The translations under genes and the position numbers were made by a program. From Desulfobacteraceae bacterium UBA5623 (GTDB taxonomy: Bacteria; Desulfobacterota; DSM-4660; Desulfatiglandales; Desulfatiglandaceae), in assembly GCA_002424495.1 (NCBI GenBank), contig DIKH01000407.1:1-7087 (forward strand): a stretch of DNA of 7,087 nt, written 5' to 3'. Positions 1 through 5,558 of this stretch are shown here, piece by piece. Every line of letters begins with the position of its first letter. The stretch's first letter is position 1. Under the pieces are notes generated by a model, which ran no database searches, was not told the DNA's origin, and worked only from the letters and a program-made list of their open reading frames with translations.

Positions 1-840
1 GCCCCTGGAAGGATAGGCGATGCTGCGATGGGAATAGAGATGTTGACCACTGATGAGCCATCAGTGGCGAAGAATCTTGCCTTGAGAATCAATGCGGCCA
101 ACAGCCAACGCCAGGTTGTTGAACGGGAGATCTTTGAACAAATACAAGGTGAGATTGTCAACACCGGAGGTATTGGCAATCGGAGGATCATATGCTTCGG
201 TGGAGATTCATGGCACAGGGGCGTGCTGGGTATTGTCGCTTCAAGACTGGTGGACAAATACTATCGTCCATCTCTGATATTTCACATCCAAAACGGGATA
301 GCCGTAGGATCAGGCAGGAGCATTGACGGATTCAATATATTTCAGGCATTGAGTAAGTTTAGTCATCTCTTTGAAAAGTTTGGGGGGCATTCTCATGCAG
401 CAGGGTTTACACTAAAGAAGGAAAACATAGATGCACTGGAAAAAGGACTGGAGTCCCTGGCGCGTGAGACATTGACGGATGACAACCTTGTCCCTTCTGT
501 TGATATAGACTGTGAGATCGGCCTCTGTGAAATAACTCTGGATACTATCAGACAGATAAGGTCTCTTTCACCCTTTGGCGAGGCAAACCCGGAGCCATGC
601 TTTCTTGCCCGTTCATTAAACGTCCTTGAATCAAGGATCGTTGGTGAGCGTCATCTCAAACTCAGGGTAAAACAGAAGGGAGAGGAGCGATCTTTTGAGG
701 CTATTGGTTTTGGCCTTGGAGAAGAACATTCCCTGGAAGGTAAGGCCATTGATATGGTTTTTACCCCTGAGATAAACCGATGGCAGGGCCTTGAGGGGAT
801 ACAGCTAAGGATTGTTGATTTCAGGGCCGCTGCCTTGTAG
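1..840 (+). CDS. recJ: Single-stranded-DNA-specific 5'-3' exonuclease RecJ, C-terminal part (5' end outside window)
   Basis: RecJ degrades single-stranded DNA 5' to 3' in the RecF recombination pathway and in mismatch and base-excision repair. The reading frame is open from base 1 (first residues APGRIGDAA), so the ATG at 28 is internal and the gene starts upstream. About 279 residues remain, roughly half of a typical RecJ of 560-580 residues; the N-terminal DHH catalytic domain is missing from the window. Visible marks, numbered from the first codon here, are the APGRIGDA segment (1-8, matching the family's AAGRxGDA), WHRGVLGIVASRL (71-83), GSGRSIDGFN (103-112) and the DHHA1 signature GGHSHAAGFT (128-137). 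They are followed by SPFGEANPEP (190-199) and a C-terminal OB-fold region ending WQGLEGIQLRIVDF. The TAG stop lies 9 bp from the convergent hflC stop, and no intrinsic terminator is visible. Identity is very secure; the truncation is only the window edge. Confidence 0.95.
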   Translation, partial: APGRIGDAAMGIEMLTTDEPSVAKNLALRINAANSQRQVVEREIFEQIQGEIVNTGGIGNRRIICFGGDSWHRGVLGIVASRLVDKYYRPSLIFHIQNGIAVGSGRSIDGFNIFQALSKFSHLFEKFGGHSHAAGFTLKKENIDALEKGLESLARETLTDDNLVPSVDIDCEIGLCEITLDTIRQIRSLSPFGEANPEPCFLARSLNVLESRIVGERHLKLRVKQKGEERSFEAIGFGLGEEHSLEGKAIDMVFTPEINRWQGLEGIQLRIVDFRAAAL

Positions 841-849
841 ATAATATCC

Positions 850-1782
850 CTACCGCCCCGCACCTTTTAAATACTTCAAAAAATCCGAATCAGTGGAGAA
901 CACTACCGTGCTTTCCTTGTCCATTGTTGTCTTGTAAACATCCAAGGATTTTATGAATGAATAAAAATCCACGTCTTTGGTATATGCCTCCGCATAGATT
1001 TTGGTCGCCTCTGCATCCGCTTTACCCATGATCTCCTGGGCGGTCTTATACGCTTCGGATGTGATTCTTTTTAACTCTCGTTCCTGATCACCCTCAATCT
1101 TGCGGGCCTCGCCCTGACCCTCGGAGCGAAATTTCTCTGCGATCTGTTTTCTTTCGGCAATCATCCTTGAAAAGACAGAATTCTGCACCTGTTCAGTGTA
1201 GTTTAGCCTCTTTATCTTGAGGTCAACCAGTTCAATACCCAGATCAGCAAGCTTTGGTCTCGCCTGATCGATGATCCCCCAGACGATTTTATTTCTTCCT
1301 GTATTTATGTTAGCAAGCACCCTCGATGCTTCTTCGCTTTTTTCCTCCATGCCGAAGTCCAAAGGACGGTTGCTCTTTCTCACGGATTCAATAAGTGGAT
1401 AGGATGTGATCTTGTTTCTGATCTCTGAATCCAGGATGTCGTCCAGTCTGCTCTGTGCGCCGGTTTCATTATATACTGTTTTGAAAAACCTCAGGGGGTC
1501 AACGATCTTCCATCTGGCAAAGGCATCCACCCATATATAGGTCTTGTCCTGGGTGGGGATCTCACCAGGGTCTCCATCCCATTCAAGCAGGTTTTTTGCA
1601 AAGTAATTCGGCTTCTGGATAACAGGTATCTTGAAGTAGATGCCGGGATTTGTCTTTGCCTCGCCTATAACCTTGCCGAACTGGGTCAGGACTACCTGCT
1701 GCGTCTCATCCACAATATAGACACTTTGAAAAAGCACAAACAAAATGACAGCCAAGACAATGATAAGCGCCTTTAATTTCAT
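850..1782 (-). CDS. hflC: HflC, SPFH-family membrane protein of the HflKC complex (FtsH modulator)
   Basis: HflC pairs with HflK to form a large membrane-anchored SPFH assembly that surrounds the FtsH protease and modulates its access to substrates. It is not itself a protease despite old annotations. The protein has 310 residues (E. coli HflC is about 334). One N-terminal membrane segment spans residues 4-22, followed by the SPFH/prohibitin domain (about 22-200), which begins VDETQQVVLTQFGK. Then come the family stretch LGIELVDLKIKRLNY (181-195) and RMIAERKQIAEKFRSEGQGE (206-225). This leads into a long Glu/Lys/Ala-rich coiled coil to about 268 and a C-terminal DSDFLKYL. The ATG (1780-1782) overlaps the hflK TGA as ATGA, and an AAAGGAG site (1790-1796) sits 7 nt upstream, inside the hflK 3' end. 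Translation is therefore probably coupled to hflK. It is last in the operon and convergent with recJ. Confidence 0.95.
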   Translation of the reverse strand: MKLKALIIVLAVILFVLFQSVYIVDETQQVVLTQFGKVIGEAKTNPGIYFKIPVIQKPNYFAKNLLEWDGDPGEIPTQDKTYIWVDAFARWKIVDPLRFFKTVYNETGAQSRLDDILDSEIRNKITSYPLIESVRKSNRPLDFGMEEKSEEASRVLANINTGRNKIVWGIIDQARPKLADLGIELVDLKIKRLNYTEQVQNSVFSRMIAERKQIAEKFRSEGQGEARKIEGDQERELKRITSEAYKTAQEIMGKADAEATKIYAEAYTKDVDFYSFIKSLDVYKTTMDKESTVVFSTDSDFLKYLKGAGR

Positions 1783-2837
1783 TTTTTTTCTCCTTTGGCC
1801 TCGCCCATGTTGAGAAAGGGCAGGAGGTTTTTCTGATCGGCATCCACAATATATTTGGTTCCGAATTTAGGCAGGATCTCCTGAATAGATTCGAGATACA
1901 TCCTCTTACGGGTGACATCCTGGGCCTTTGAGTATTCCTCATATTGTTGGGAGAATCTCAATGCATCACCCTTTGCGCGGTTGACCCGGTCAAGGGCATA
2001 GCCCTCCGCCGCCTTGATGGTTTTTTCCGCATTTCCGATTGCGGCAGGAATCTCCTTATTGTAGGCCTCTCTGGCCTGGTAGATCATCCTCTCCTTTTCC
2101 TGAACCGACTGGTTGACCTCGTTAAAAGACGGCTGGACAGGTTCCGGCACGTTAGTGGTCTTCAATTGAATGTTTACCACCCTGATGCCTGTCTCTGCAA
2201 AATCAAGCTCACTTTGCAAGAGTTCCTTGGACTCAGATTCTATGTCTTTCCTGTTGCTGATAACCTCGTTAATACTCCTGTCTCCGACCACAAGGCGCAT
2301 CGCCGCCTCGGAAAGGTCCCTGAGAGTGGTTTGCACATTTCGCACCTTAAAGAGAAATTTGTAAGGGTCATTGATCCTGAACTGCACAACCCACGGAACC
2401 AGGGCCACATTAAGATCCCCTGTCAGCATAAGAGATTCATTAAGAAATGATGATTCGGAAGAAAAGCGTGATCGAATGTCAGGCTCGACGGTCCGCATGC
2501 CGAATTCCTCCTTGTAGGTGTAATCCACCTTGACCTTGGTAAGCTTTTCTATGCCGTTTGGAAGTTTAAAGTTGAGACCGGGCGATTCAATCCTCACAAA
2601 TTTTCCAAACCGCTGCACCACGCCAACTTCGTTGGGAGAAATGGTATAGAAACAGCTATAGCCCAGGATGAGAACAATCAGGGCAATGACAATGAGCGTG
2701 GCGCTACCCGGCAGTTTTCCCTTTGCCCCGCGAATTTTTTCTATAATCTCATCAAATCCCGGGGGCTGACCCTGACTGCCGCCCCCTGGTCTGGACCCTT
2801 TATGCTGTTGCTGAAGCTTATCCCAATCCCAGGCCAT
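1779..2837 (-). CDS. hflK: HflK, SPFH-family membrane protein of the HflKC complex (FtsH modulator)
   Basis: HflK is the partner of HflC in the inner-membrane SPFH complex that regulates FtsH-dependent quality control. It has 352 residues (E. coli about 419). A hydrophilic N-terminal tail starts MAWDWDKLQQQ and contains a Gly/Pro/Gln-rich stretch (about 15-27). A single membrane segment follows at about 46-65. The SPFH domain starts SPNEVGVVQRFGKF (67-80) and includes SLMLTGDLNVALVPW (135-149). The family motif PEPVQPSFNEV (231-241) leads into a charged coiled coil (about 242-310). The C-terminus carries the typical NLLPFLN (337-343), so the short length is not a truncation. An AAGGAG site (2847-2852) lies 9 nt before the ATG. 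It is first of a two-gene operon. No ftsH or hflX is visible nearby; hflX often precedes hflK in proteobacteria but is absent here. Confidence 0.95.
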   Translation of the reverse strand: MAWDWDKLQQQHKGSRPGGGSQGQPPGFDEIIEKIRGAKGKLPGSATLIVIALIVLILGYSCFYTISPNEVGVVQRFGKFVRIESPGLNFKLPNGIEKLTKVKVDYTYKEEFGMRTVEPDIRSRFSSESSFLNESLMLTGDLNVALVPWVVQFRINDPYKFLFKVRNVQTTLRDLSEAAMRLVVGDRSINEVISNRKDIESESKELLQSELDFAETGIRVVNIQLKTTNVPEPVQPSFNEVNQSVQEKERMIYQAREAYNKEIPAAIGNAEKTIKAAEGYALDRVNRAKGDALRFSQQYEEYSKAQDVTRKRMYLESIQEILPKFGTKYIVDADQKNLLPFLNMGEAKGEKK

Positions 2838-2900
2838 GAGTTTCTACTCCTTGTTTGGTGAGAAATTCAATTCTCTGTCAAATGATGGGTATCTTTACTG

Positions 2901-2967
2901 GGGATTAATCAGCTTAGAAAGCGTAATCAGGAGAGTGTTGGTTTGTCCTCTCCTCCCTGTTAATCCC
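2901..2967 (-). promoter_or_regulatory. Nested inverted repeats, possible three-way-junction leader RNA upstream of hflK
   Basis: The outer arms GGGATTAA (2901-2908) and TTAATCCC (2960-2967) are perfectly complementary over 8 bp. They enclose two smaller hairpins: GCTT-AGA-AAGC (2912-2922) and AGGAGAG / CTCTCCT (2929-2935 with 2948-2954, 12-nt loop). Together they can fold as a compact three-way junction of 67 nt. It lies in the spacer between divergent hflK and the DUF721 gene. It would be in the hflKC leader if the distal promoter is used, but the strand is not proven. No known riboswitch class or tRNA is recognised: there is no T-arm or CCA end. It could also be a protein-binding site, or chance. 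Confidence 0.3.
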
Positions 2968-2999
2968 AACCAGTTGAGATGTGAACGAGTATTTAATCC

Positions 3000-3028
3000 T
3001 GTATATAGAAGAAATCCCGTGCCGTCAA
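3000..3028 (-). promoter_or_regulatory. Candidate sigma-70 promoter for hflK-hflC
   Basis: Read on the minus strand, a TTGACG box (3028-3023) is followed after 17 nt by TATACA (3005-3000). The match to TTGACA/TATAAT is 5/6 and 4/6 with ideal spacing. Transcription would start near 2993 and give a leader of about 155 nt before the hflK ATG, containing the inverted-repeat element at 2901-2967. A perfect TTGACA nearer the gene (2881-2876) has no acceptable -10 box at 16-18 nt and would place the start on the Shine-Dalgarno site, so I prefer the distal candidate. This is pattern matching only. Confidence 0.35.
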
Positions 3029-3090
3029 GGATAATCGTCTCTTGCCTGACACTGCTTGACTTGAAAGCACAAAAAAATTAAGCTGATTTC

Positions 3091-3399
3091 ATGGGAGACA
3101 ATAACTCATTTGCATCACTGAAGGACGTTATAACCGGATTGTTTGCAAACGGCGCTCTGCCGTTTAATCTCGAAGACGCGCGCATTTGGAAGGTCTGGGA
3201 TGGTGTGGTCGGTCCAGTTATCGCCGGAAACGCCCGGCCGTTGAGTATAAAAAACAGACAACTCCTGGTCATGGTTTCCGGCCCTATCTGGTTCCAGGAA
3301 TTGCAATATATGGAGGACGAAATAAGGAGAAAATTGAATAAAGCGCTAGGCCGGAAGGCCGTGGATAGGATTGAATTCAAGGTTGGGAATAATAGATAA
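3091..3399 (+). CDS. DUF721 / DciA-like protein (putative replicative helicase loader or operator)
   Basis: DUF721 is the domain of DciA, which interacts with the replicative helicase DnaB and helps load it in the many bacteria that lack DnaC or DnaI. This protein is 102 residues, essentially the bare domain. The early LKDVITGLF helix (about 9-17) leads to the hallmark IWKVWDGVVGPVIAGNARP (27-45). Next is a beta-rich LLVMVSGPIWFQELQYME stretch (54-71), then RRKLNKALG and a final IEFKVGN strand. The family pattern W....G......RP....G.L.V.V.s..W..EL....  is clear. The in-frame TAA at 3079-3081 fixes the ATG at 3091 as the only likely start, yet no Shine-Dalgarno sequence precedes it. It stands alone: divergent from hflK, and convergent with the trmN6-like gene 8 bp away. 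Family assignment is strong; the helicase-loading role is inferred from family knowledge. Confidence 0.85.
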   Translation: MGDNNSFASLKDVITGLFANGALPFNLEDARIWKVWDGVVGPVIAGNARPLSIKNRQLLVMVSGPIWFQELQYMEDEIRRKLNKALGRKAVDRIEFKVGNNR

Positions 3400-3407
3400 G
3401 CTGTCGT

Positions 3408-4121
3408 CTAAGAAAACCTCCCCTGCCCGATCAAAGGAGGCAGAATCTCCATCCCTGGTCTCCCCGCTGGGTAAGCCTCTATGAGCGCCAGCTTTGCGCT
3501 TGCTTCCGGGTCAGGGTAACTGATTTGCAGCCTTTTCGGCTCAAGATTAAAGCGTCTCATGCGTGTCAGGATGTCCGCCAGACGCTCAGCAGGATAGATA
3601 ATAGCGAGCCTTCCCTTCTTTTTCAGAATATCCACTGCTGTGCGTAATATGTCATCAATAGAGATCAGGAGTTCATGCCTTGCTATGGCCCTGCGCAAGT
3701 CAGGGTTTATGCGGCCGCTTTTCACCCTGCGGTATGGGGGGTTGCAGATTACCACATCTGCTTTTTTATCGCCAATTGGCGGGTGTCTTATATCTCCCCG
3801 GATAATCTCAATTTTTCCTTTGAATCCATTGATGGCCACATTTCTTGCCGCCTGGTCCGCAAGGGCCTCCTGAATTTCAATGCCAAGTGCGTATCCAAAA
3901 GGTCTTGTCAGGCCCAGGATCAGAGGGATCACCCCGCAGCCGGTCCCCAGATCAACCACAACGTCGTTAGGCCTGATTGTAACGAATTCTGAAAGAAAGA
4001 CTGCATCAATGGAAAAACGATAGCCGTCTTTTGACTGGATAAGTCTTAGCCTGCCTCCTAGAAACAGATCAATTCCTTCATCTGGGAGAAGATTGATTTC
4101 AGAAGACGTCAACTGTTTCAT
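3408..4121 (-). CDS. TrmN6-like tRNA1(Val) adenine-37 N6-methyltransferase family protein (YfiC/COG4123)
   Basis: This is a class I SAM-dependent methyltransferase of the YfiC/TrmN6 group. The E. coli member methylates N6 of A37 in tRNA1(Val). Numbered from the ATG at 4121, the protein has 237 residues, close to the family length. It opens with the group's typical SKDGYRFSIDAVFLSEF (30-46). SAM-binding motif I follows as VVDLGTGCGVIPLIL (55-69), with an acidic GIEIQ after it (80-84). The adenine-N6 catalytic motif NPPYR is at 127-131, and a conserved ISYPDPEASAKLALIEAY lies near the C-terminus. The start is uncertain: a TTG at 4130 would add three residues, and neither start has a visible Shine-Dalgarno site. 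The ATG lies 23 nt inside the end of the DUF1015 gene, so translation probably depends on coupling. The exact tRNA target cannot be read from sequence; related enzymes may act on other RNAs. Confidence 0.85.
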   Translation of the reverse strand: MKQLTSSEINLLPDEGIDLFLGGRLRLIQSKDGYRFSIDAVFLSEFVTIRPNDVVVDLGTGCGVIPLILGLTRPFGYALGIEIQEALADQAARNVAINGFKGKIEIIRGDIRHPPIGDKKADVVICNPPYRRVKSGRINPDLRRAIARHELLISIDDILRTAVDILKKKGRLAIIYPAERLADILTRMRRFNLEPKRLQISYPDPEASAKLALIEAYPAGRPGMEILPPLIGQGRFS

Positions 4122-5454
4122 TGGGATCAATTTTATTGAACACCAGACCGGTCAATACCTTGGGATAAAAAAAGGTGGATTTTCGAGGCATGACCAAGGA
4201 GTTCATTGCAATTTCCTTGACATGTTCAATCCTGGTAGGATTGAGAAGAAACACCATTTGACAGTTGCCGGACGTGACCTCGGAAACAGCCTTCTCCATG
4301 TTGCTCTCATAATGGAAAATATCGCTGTTATCCATATGTTCCTTATCAAAACCAAGCGCCTTTTCAAATACAAGCCTTGACAGCACCAGGACATCCAGGT
4401 TTTTTAACGCCGGATGGATGTCCGCCCCCATTTCATCCCTTGCATTGGCCTTTAGCGTAAGCATATAAAATTGACCTGCATCTTTTACATAAAAGGCCAT
4501 GGCGGTATTGTTATGTCCCGCGTCTTCAATGATTTTTCTGAGGCCAATACAGTCTTCAAAGATAGATGTGCCTCTAAAAGGAACTTCAGTTACAGTGAAC
4601 CATCTCTTAAGGATTTCAAGAAATGATTTGAGATCAAAATCAGGCACGGTTTTTATCAGTCTGTGTGAAGGAAGGATGGTCAGGCCCTGGTTATCCATGT
4701 TGGACAGGTACATCATCACGTATTCATACGACTTGTTTGCAGGTCTTCGGCCATGCTTCTTCCTCATGATGTCTCTGAAATTGCGTGATGTCTCATAGCG
4801 ATGGTGCCCGTCTGCAATGAAAATGGACCTGTCTGCCATGAGTTCCGCCACCTTTTTGAACAGAGACTGGTTGTTTATGCTCCACATCTGATGCTTTGTT
4901 CCATCCTTAAAGTCAAAGCTAAAGGTGGCCGGCATGTCCGCCGCATTTTTACATGCATCCATGATTGTGTCGGAGGGGTCTTCATAAAGTCCGAATATCT
5001 GGCTGAACTGTGCGTTGCATGAACTGATAAGTTTTAAACGATCATCCTTGTGGGCTGAAAAGGTCTGTTCATGGGGCAGTATTACTCCTGAGCCCTCATC
5101 CTCAATACGCACAAGGACAATGAGACCCCACCTTGTCCTTTGTGGTTTTCCGTCCCCCGGGTCATAGGTATGGGAGGTAAGGTAGATGAATGGCTCATCC
5201 GCACGTCCAAGGATGCCCTCAGATTCCCATCTCCTGTAAGTATCTGCTGCGCGGGTGTACCGGTTGTCCCAATCAGTATCTCCAATCTTTCTTTTTCCCA
5301 GAATGAGACGTATAATATTGTGAGGATCAGCCCTGTAGTACTCCTCCTGTTCCCCTTCCGATATGACATCATAGGGAGGAGCAACAAGCCTTGACATGTC
5401 GTGCATTGAATGAAAATTATAGGTTATTCCCCTGAAAGGGACGATAATGGCCAT
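4099..5454 (-). CDS. DUF1015 family protein of unknown biochemical function
   Basis: This is a 451-residue cytoplasmic-looking protein with no signal peptide or membrane segment. It belongs to the widespread DUF1015 (COG4198) family, whose activity I do not know. Family hallmarks are APPYDVI (25-31), DPHNIIRLILGK (43-54), ILPHEQT (125-131), the very conserved ADGHHRYET (214-222) and LPSHRLI (261-267). The His- and Asp-rich blocks (HE at 128-129, DGHHRYE, SHR) look like an active or metal/phosphate-binding site, but this is inference. Length is close to the family norm, so the gene appears intact. An AAGGAG (5461-5466) sits 6 nt before the ATG and supports this start. It is first of a two-gene unit: its last 23 nt overlap the trmN6-like gene. 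It is divergent from mtaD across 104 bp. The neighbours suggest, but do not prove, a link to SAM or tRNA metabolism. Confidence 0.9.
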   Translation of the reverse strand: MAIIVPFRGITYNFHSMHDMSRLVAPPYDVISEGEQEEYYRADPHNIIRLILGKRKIGDTDWDNRYTRAADTYRRWESEGILGRADEPFIYLTSHTYDPGDGKPQRTRWGLIVLVRIEDEGSGVILPHEQTFSAHKDDRLKLISSCNAQFSQIFGLYEDPSDTIMDACKNAADMPATFSFDFKDGTKHQMWSINNQSLFKKVAELMADRSIFIADGHHRYETSRNFRDIMRKKHGRRPANKSYEYVMMYLSNMDNQGLTILPSHRLIKTVPDFDLKSFLEILKRWFTVTEVPFRGTSIFEDCIGLRKIIEDAGHNNTAMAFYVKDAGQFYMLTLKANARDEMGADIHPALKNLDVLVLSRLVFEKALGFDKEHMDNSDIFHYESNMEKAVSEVTSGNCQMVFLLNPTRIEHVKEIAMNSLVMPRKSTFFYPKVLTGLVFNKIDPNETVDVF

Positions 5455-5456
5455 CT

Positions 5457-5486
5457 TTGACTCCTTAGAAGAATGTGAGGCATAAT
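5457..5486 (+). promoter_or_regulatory. Candidate sigma-70 promoter for mtaD
   Basis: TTGACT (5457-5462) and CATAAT (5481-5486) are each 5/6 matches to the consensus, separated by 18 nt. Transcription would start near 5493, giving a leader of about 66 nt that includes the palindrome at 5518-5539. The -35 box overlaps the Shine-Dalgarno region of the divergent DUF1015 gene. Confidence 0.45.
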
Positions 5487-5513
5487 TTCACTTATAGGGC
5501 ATATCTGTGTCAA
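5485..5513 (-). promoter_or_regulatory. Candidate sigma-70 promoter for the DUF1015-trmN6 unit
   Basis: On the minus strand a perfect TTGACA (5513-5508) is followed at 17 nt by TGAAAT (5490-5485), a 4/6 match lacking the important second-position A. The predicted start near 5478 would leave a short leader of about 24 nt containing the AAGGAG site. The -10 region overlaps that of the plus-strand mtaD promoter candidate. Confidence 0.35.
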
Positions 5514-5517
5514 GGAA

Positions 5518-5539
5518 ATTTAGGGGGCATCCCCTAAAT
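5518..5539. repeat. Perfect inverted repeat (9-bp arms, 4-nt loop) between DUF1015 and mtaD
   Basis: ATTTAGGGG (5518-5526) and CCCCTAAAT (5531-5539) are exact reverse complements around GCAT. It lies 5 nt from the minus-strand TTGACA, and downstream of the predicted mtaD start of transcription. It ends a few bases before the mtaD Shine-Dalgarno AGGGAG (5543-5548). It could be an operator controlling the divergent genes or a hairpin in the mtaD leader limiting ribosome access. No T-tract follows on the plus strand, so it does not look like a standard terminator. A related half-site, TAGGGCAT (5495-5502), echoes TAGGGGGCAT (5521-5530). Confidence 0.6.
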
Positions 5540-5558
5540 CATAGGGAGACTTAACAGC

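Larger units (their letters stand above)
2838..3090. other. Divergent intergenic spacer between hflK and the DUF721 gene
   Basis: This 253-bp spacer serves two outward-reading genes. From the hflK side it holds the hflK Shine-Dalgarno AAGGAG (2847-2852). Next is a small inverted repeat, GAGAA/TTCTC (2860-2864 with 2871-2875), and then an isolated minus-strand TTGACA (2876-2881). Beyond those lie the nested-repeat element (2901-2967) and the candidate hflK promoter (3000-3028). Near the DUF721 gene there is a plus-strand TTGACT (3056-3061), with only a weak TAAGCT at -10 spacing. I see no convincing small gene in it. Confidence 0.6.

Noticed and set aside
28..840. recJ starting at the ATG at position 28
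   Set aside because: The frame is open to base 1 and the residues before this ATG (GRIGDAA) match conserved RecJ sequence, so the codon is internal.
841..849. Possible bidirectional terminator between recJ and hflC
   Set aside because: Only 9 bp separate the stops and no GC-rich stem with a T-tract is seen on either strand nearby.
1944..2450. 168-codon open frame on the plus strand opposite hflK
   Set aside because: Lies wholly antisense to a secure gene, shows no recognisable domain and no ribosome site; it follows from the hflK codon composition.
2876..2881. Perfect minus-strand TTGACA close to hflK
   Set aside because: No -10 box at 16-18 nt, and transcription would begin on or past the Shine-Dalgarno site.
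2901..2968. tRNA-like outline (7-8 bp acceptor-like stem plus a D-arm-like hairpin)
   Set aside because: No T-arm stem or GTTCRA loop before the 3' arm, no proper anticodon arm and no CCA.
2836..3081. 81-codon open frame on the plus strand filling most of the hflK/DUF721 spacer
   Set aside because: Its ATG overlaps the hflK start codon, there is no Shine-Dalgarno site and no familiar motif, and the candidate hflK promoter and inverted repeats lie inside it.
3400..3407. Possible terminator between the DUF721 gene and the trmN6-like gene
   Set aside because: The gap is 8 bp with no hairpin and T-tract on either side.
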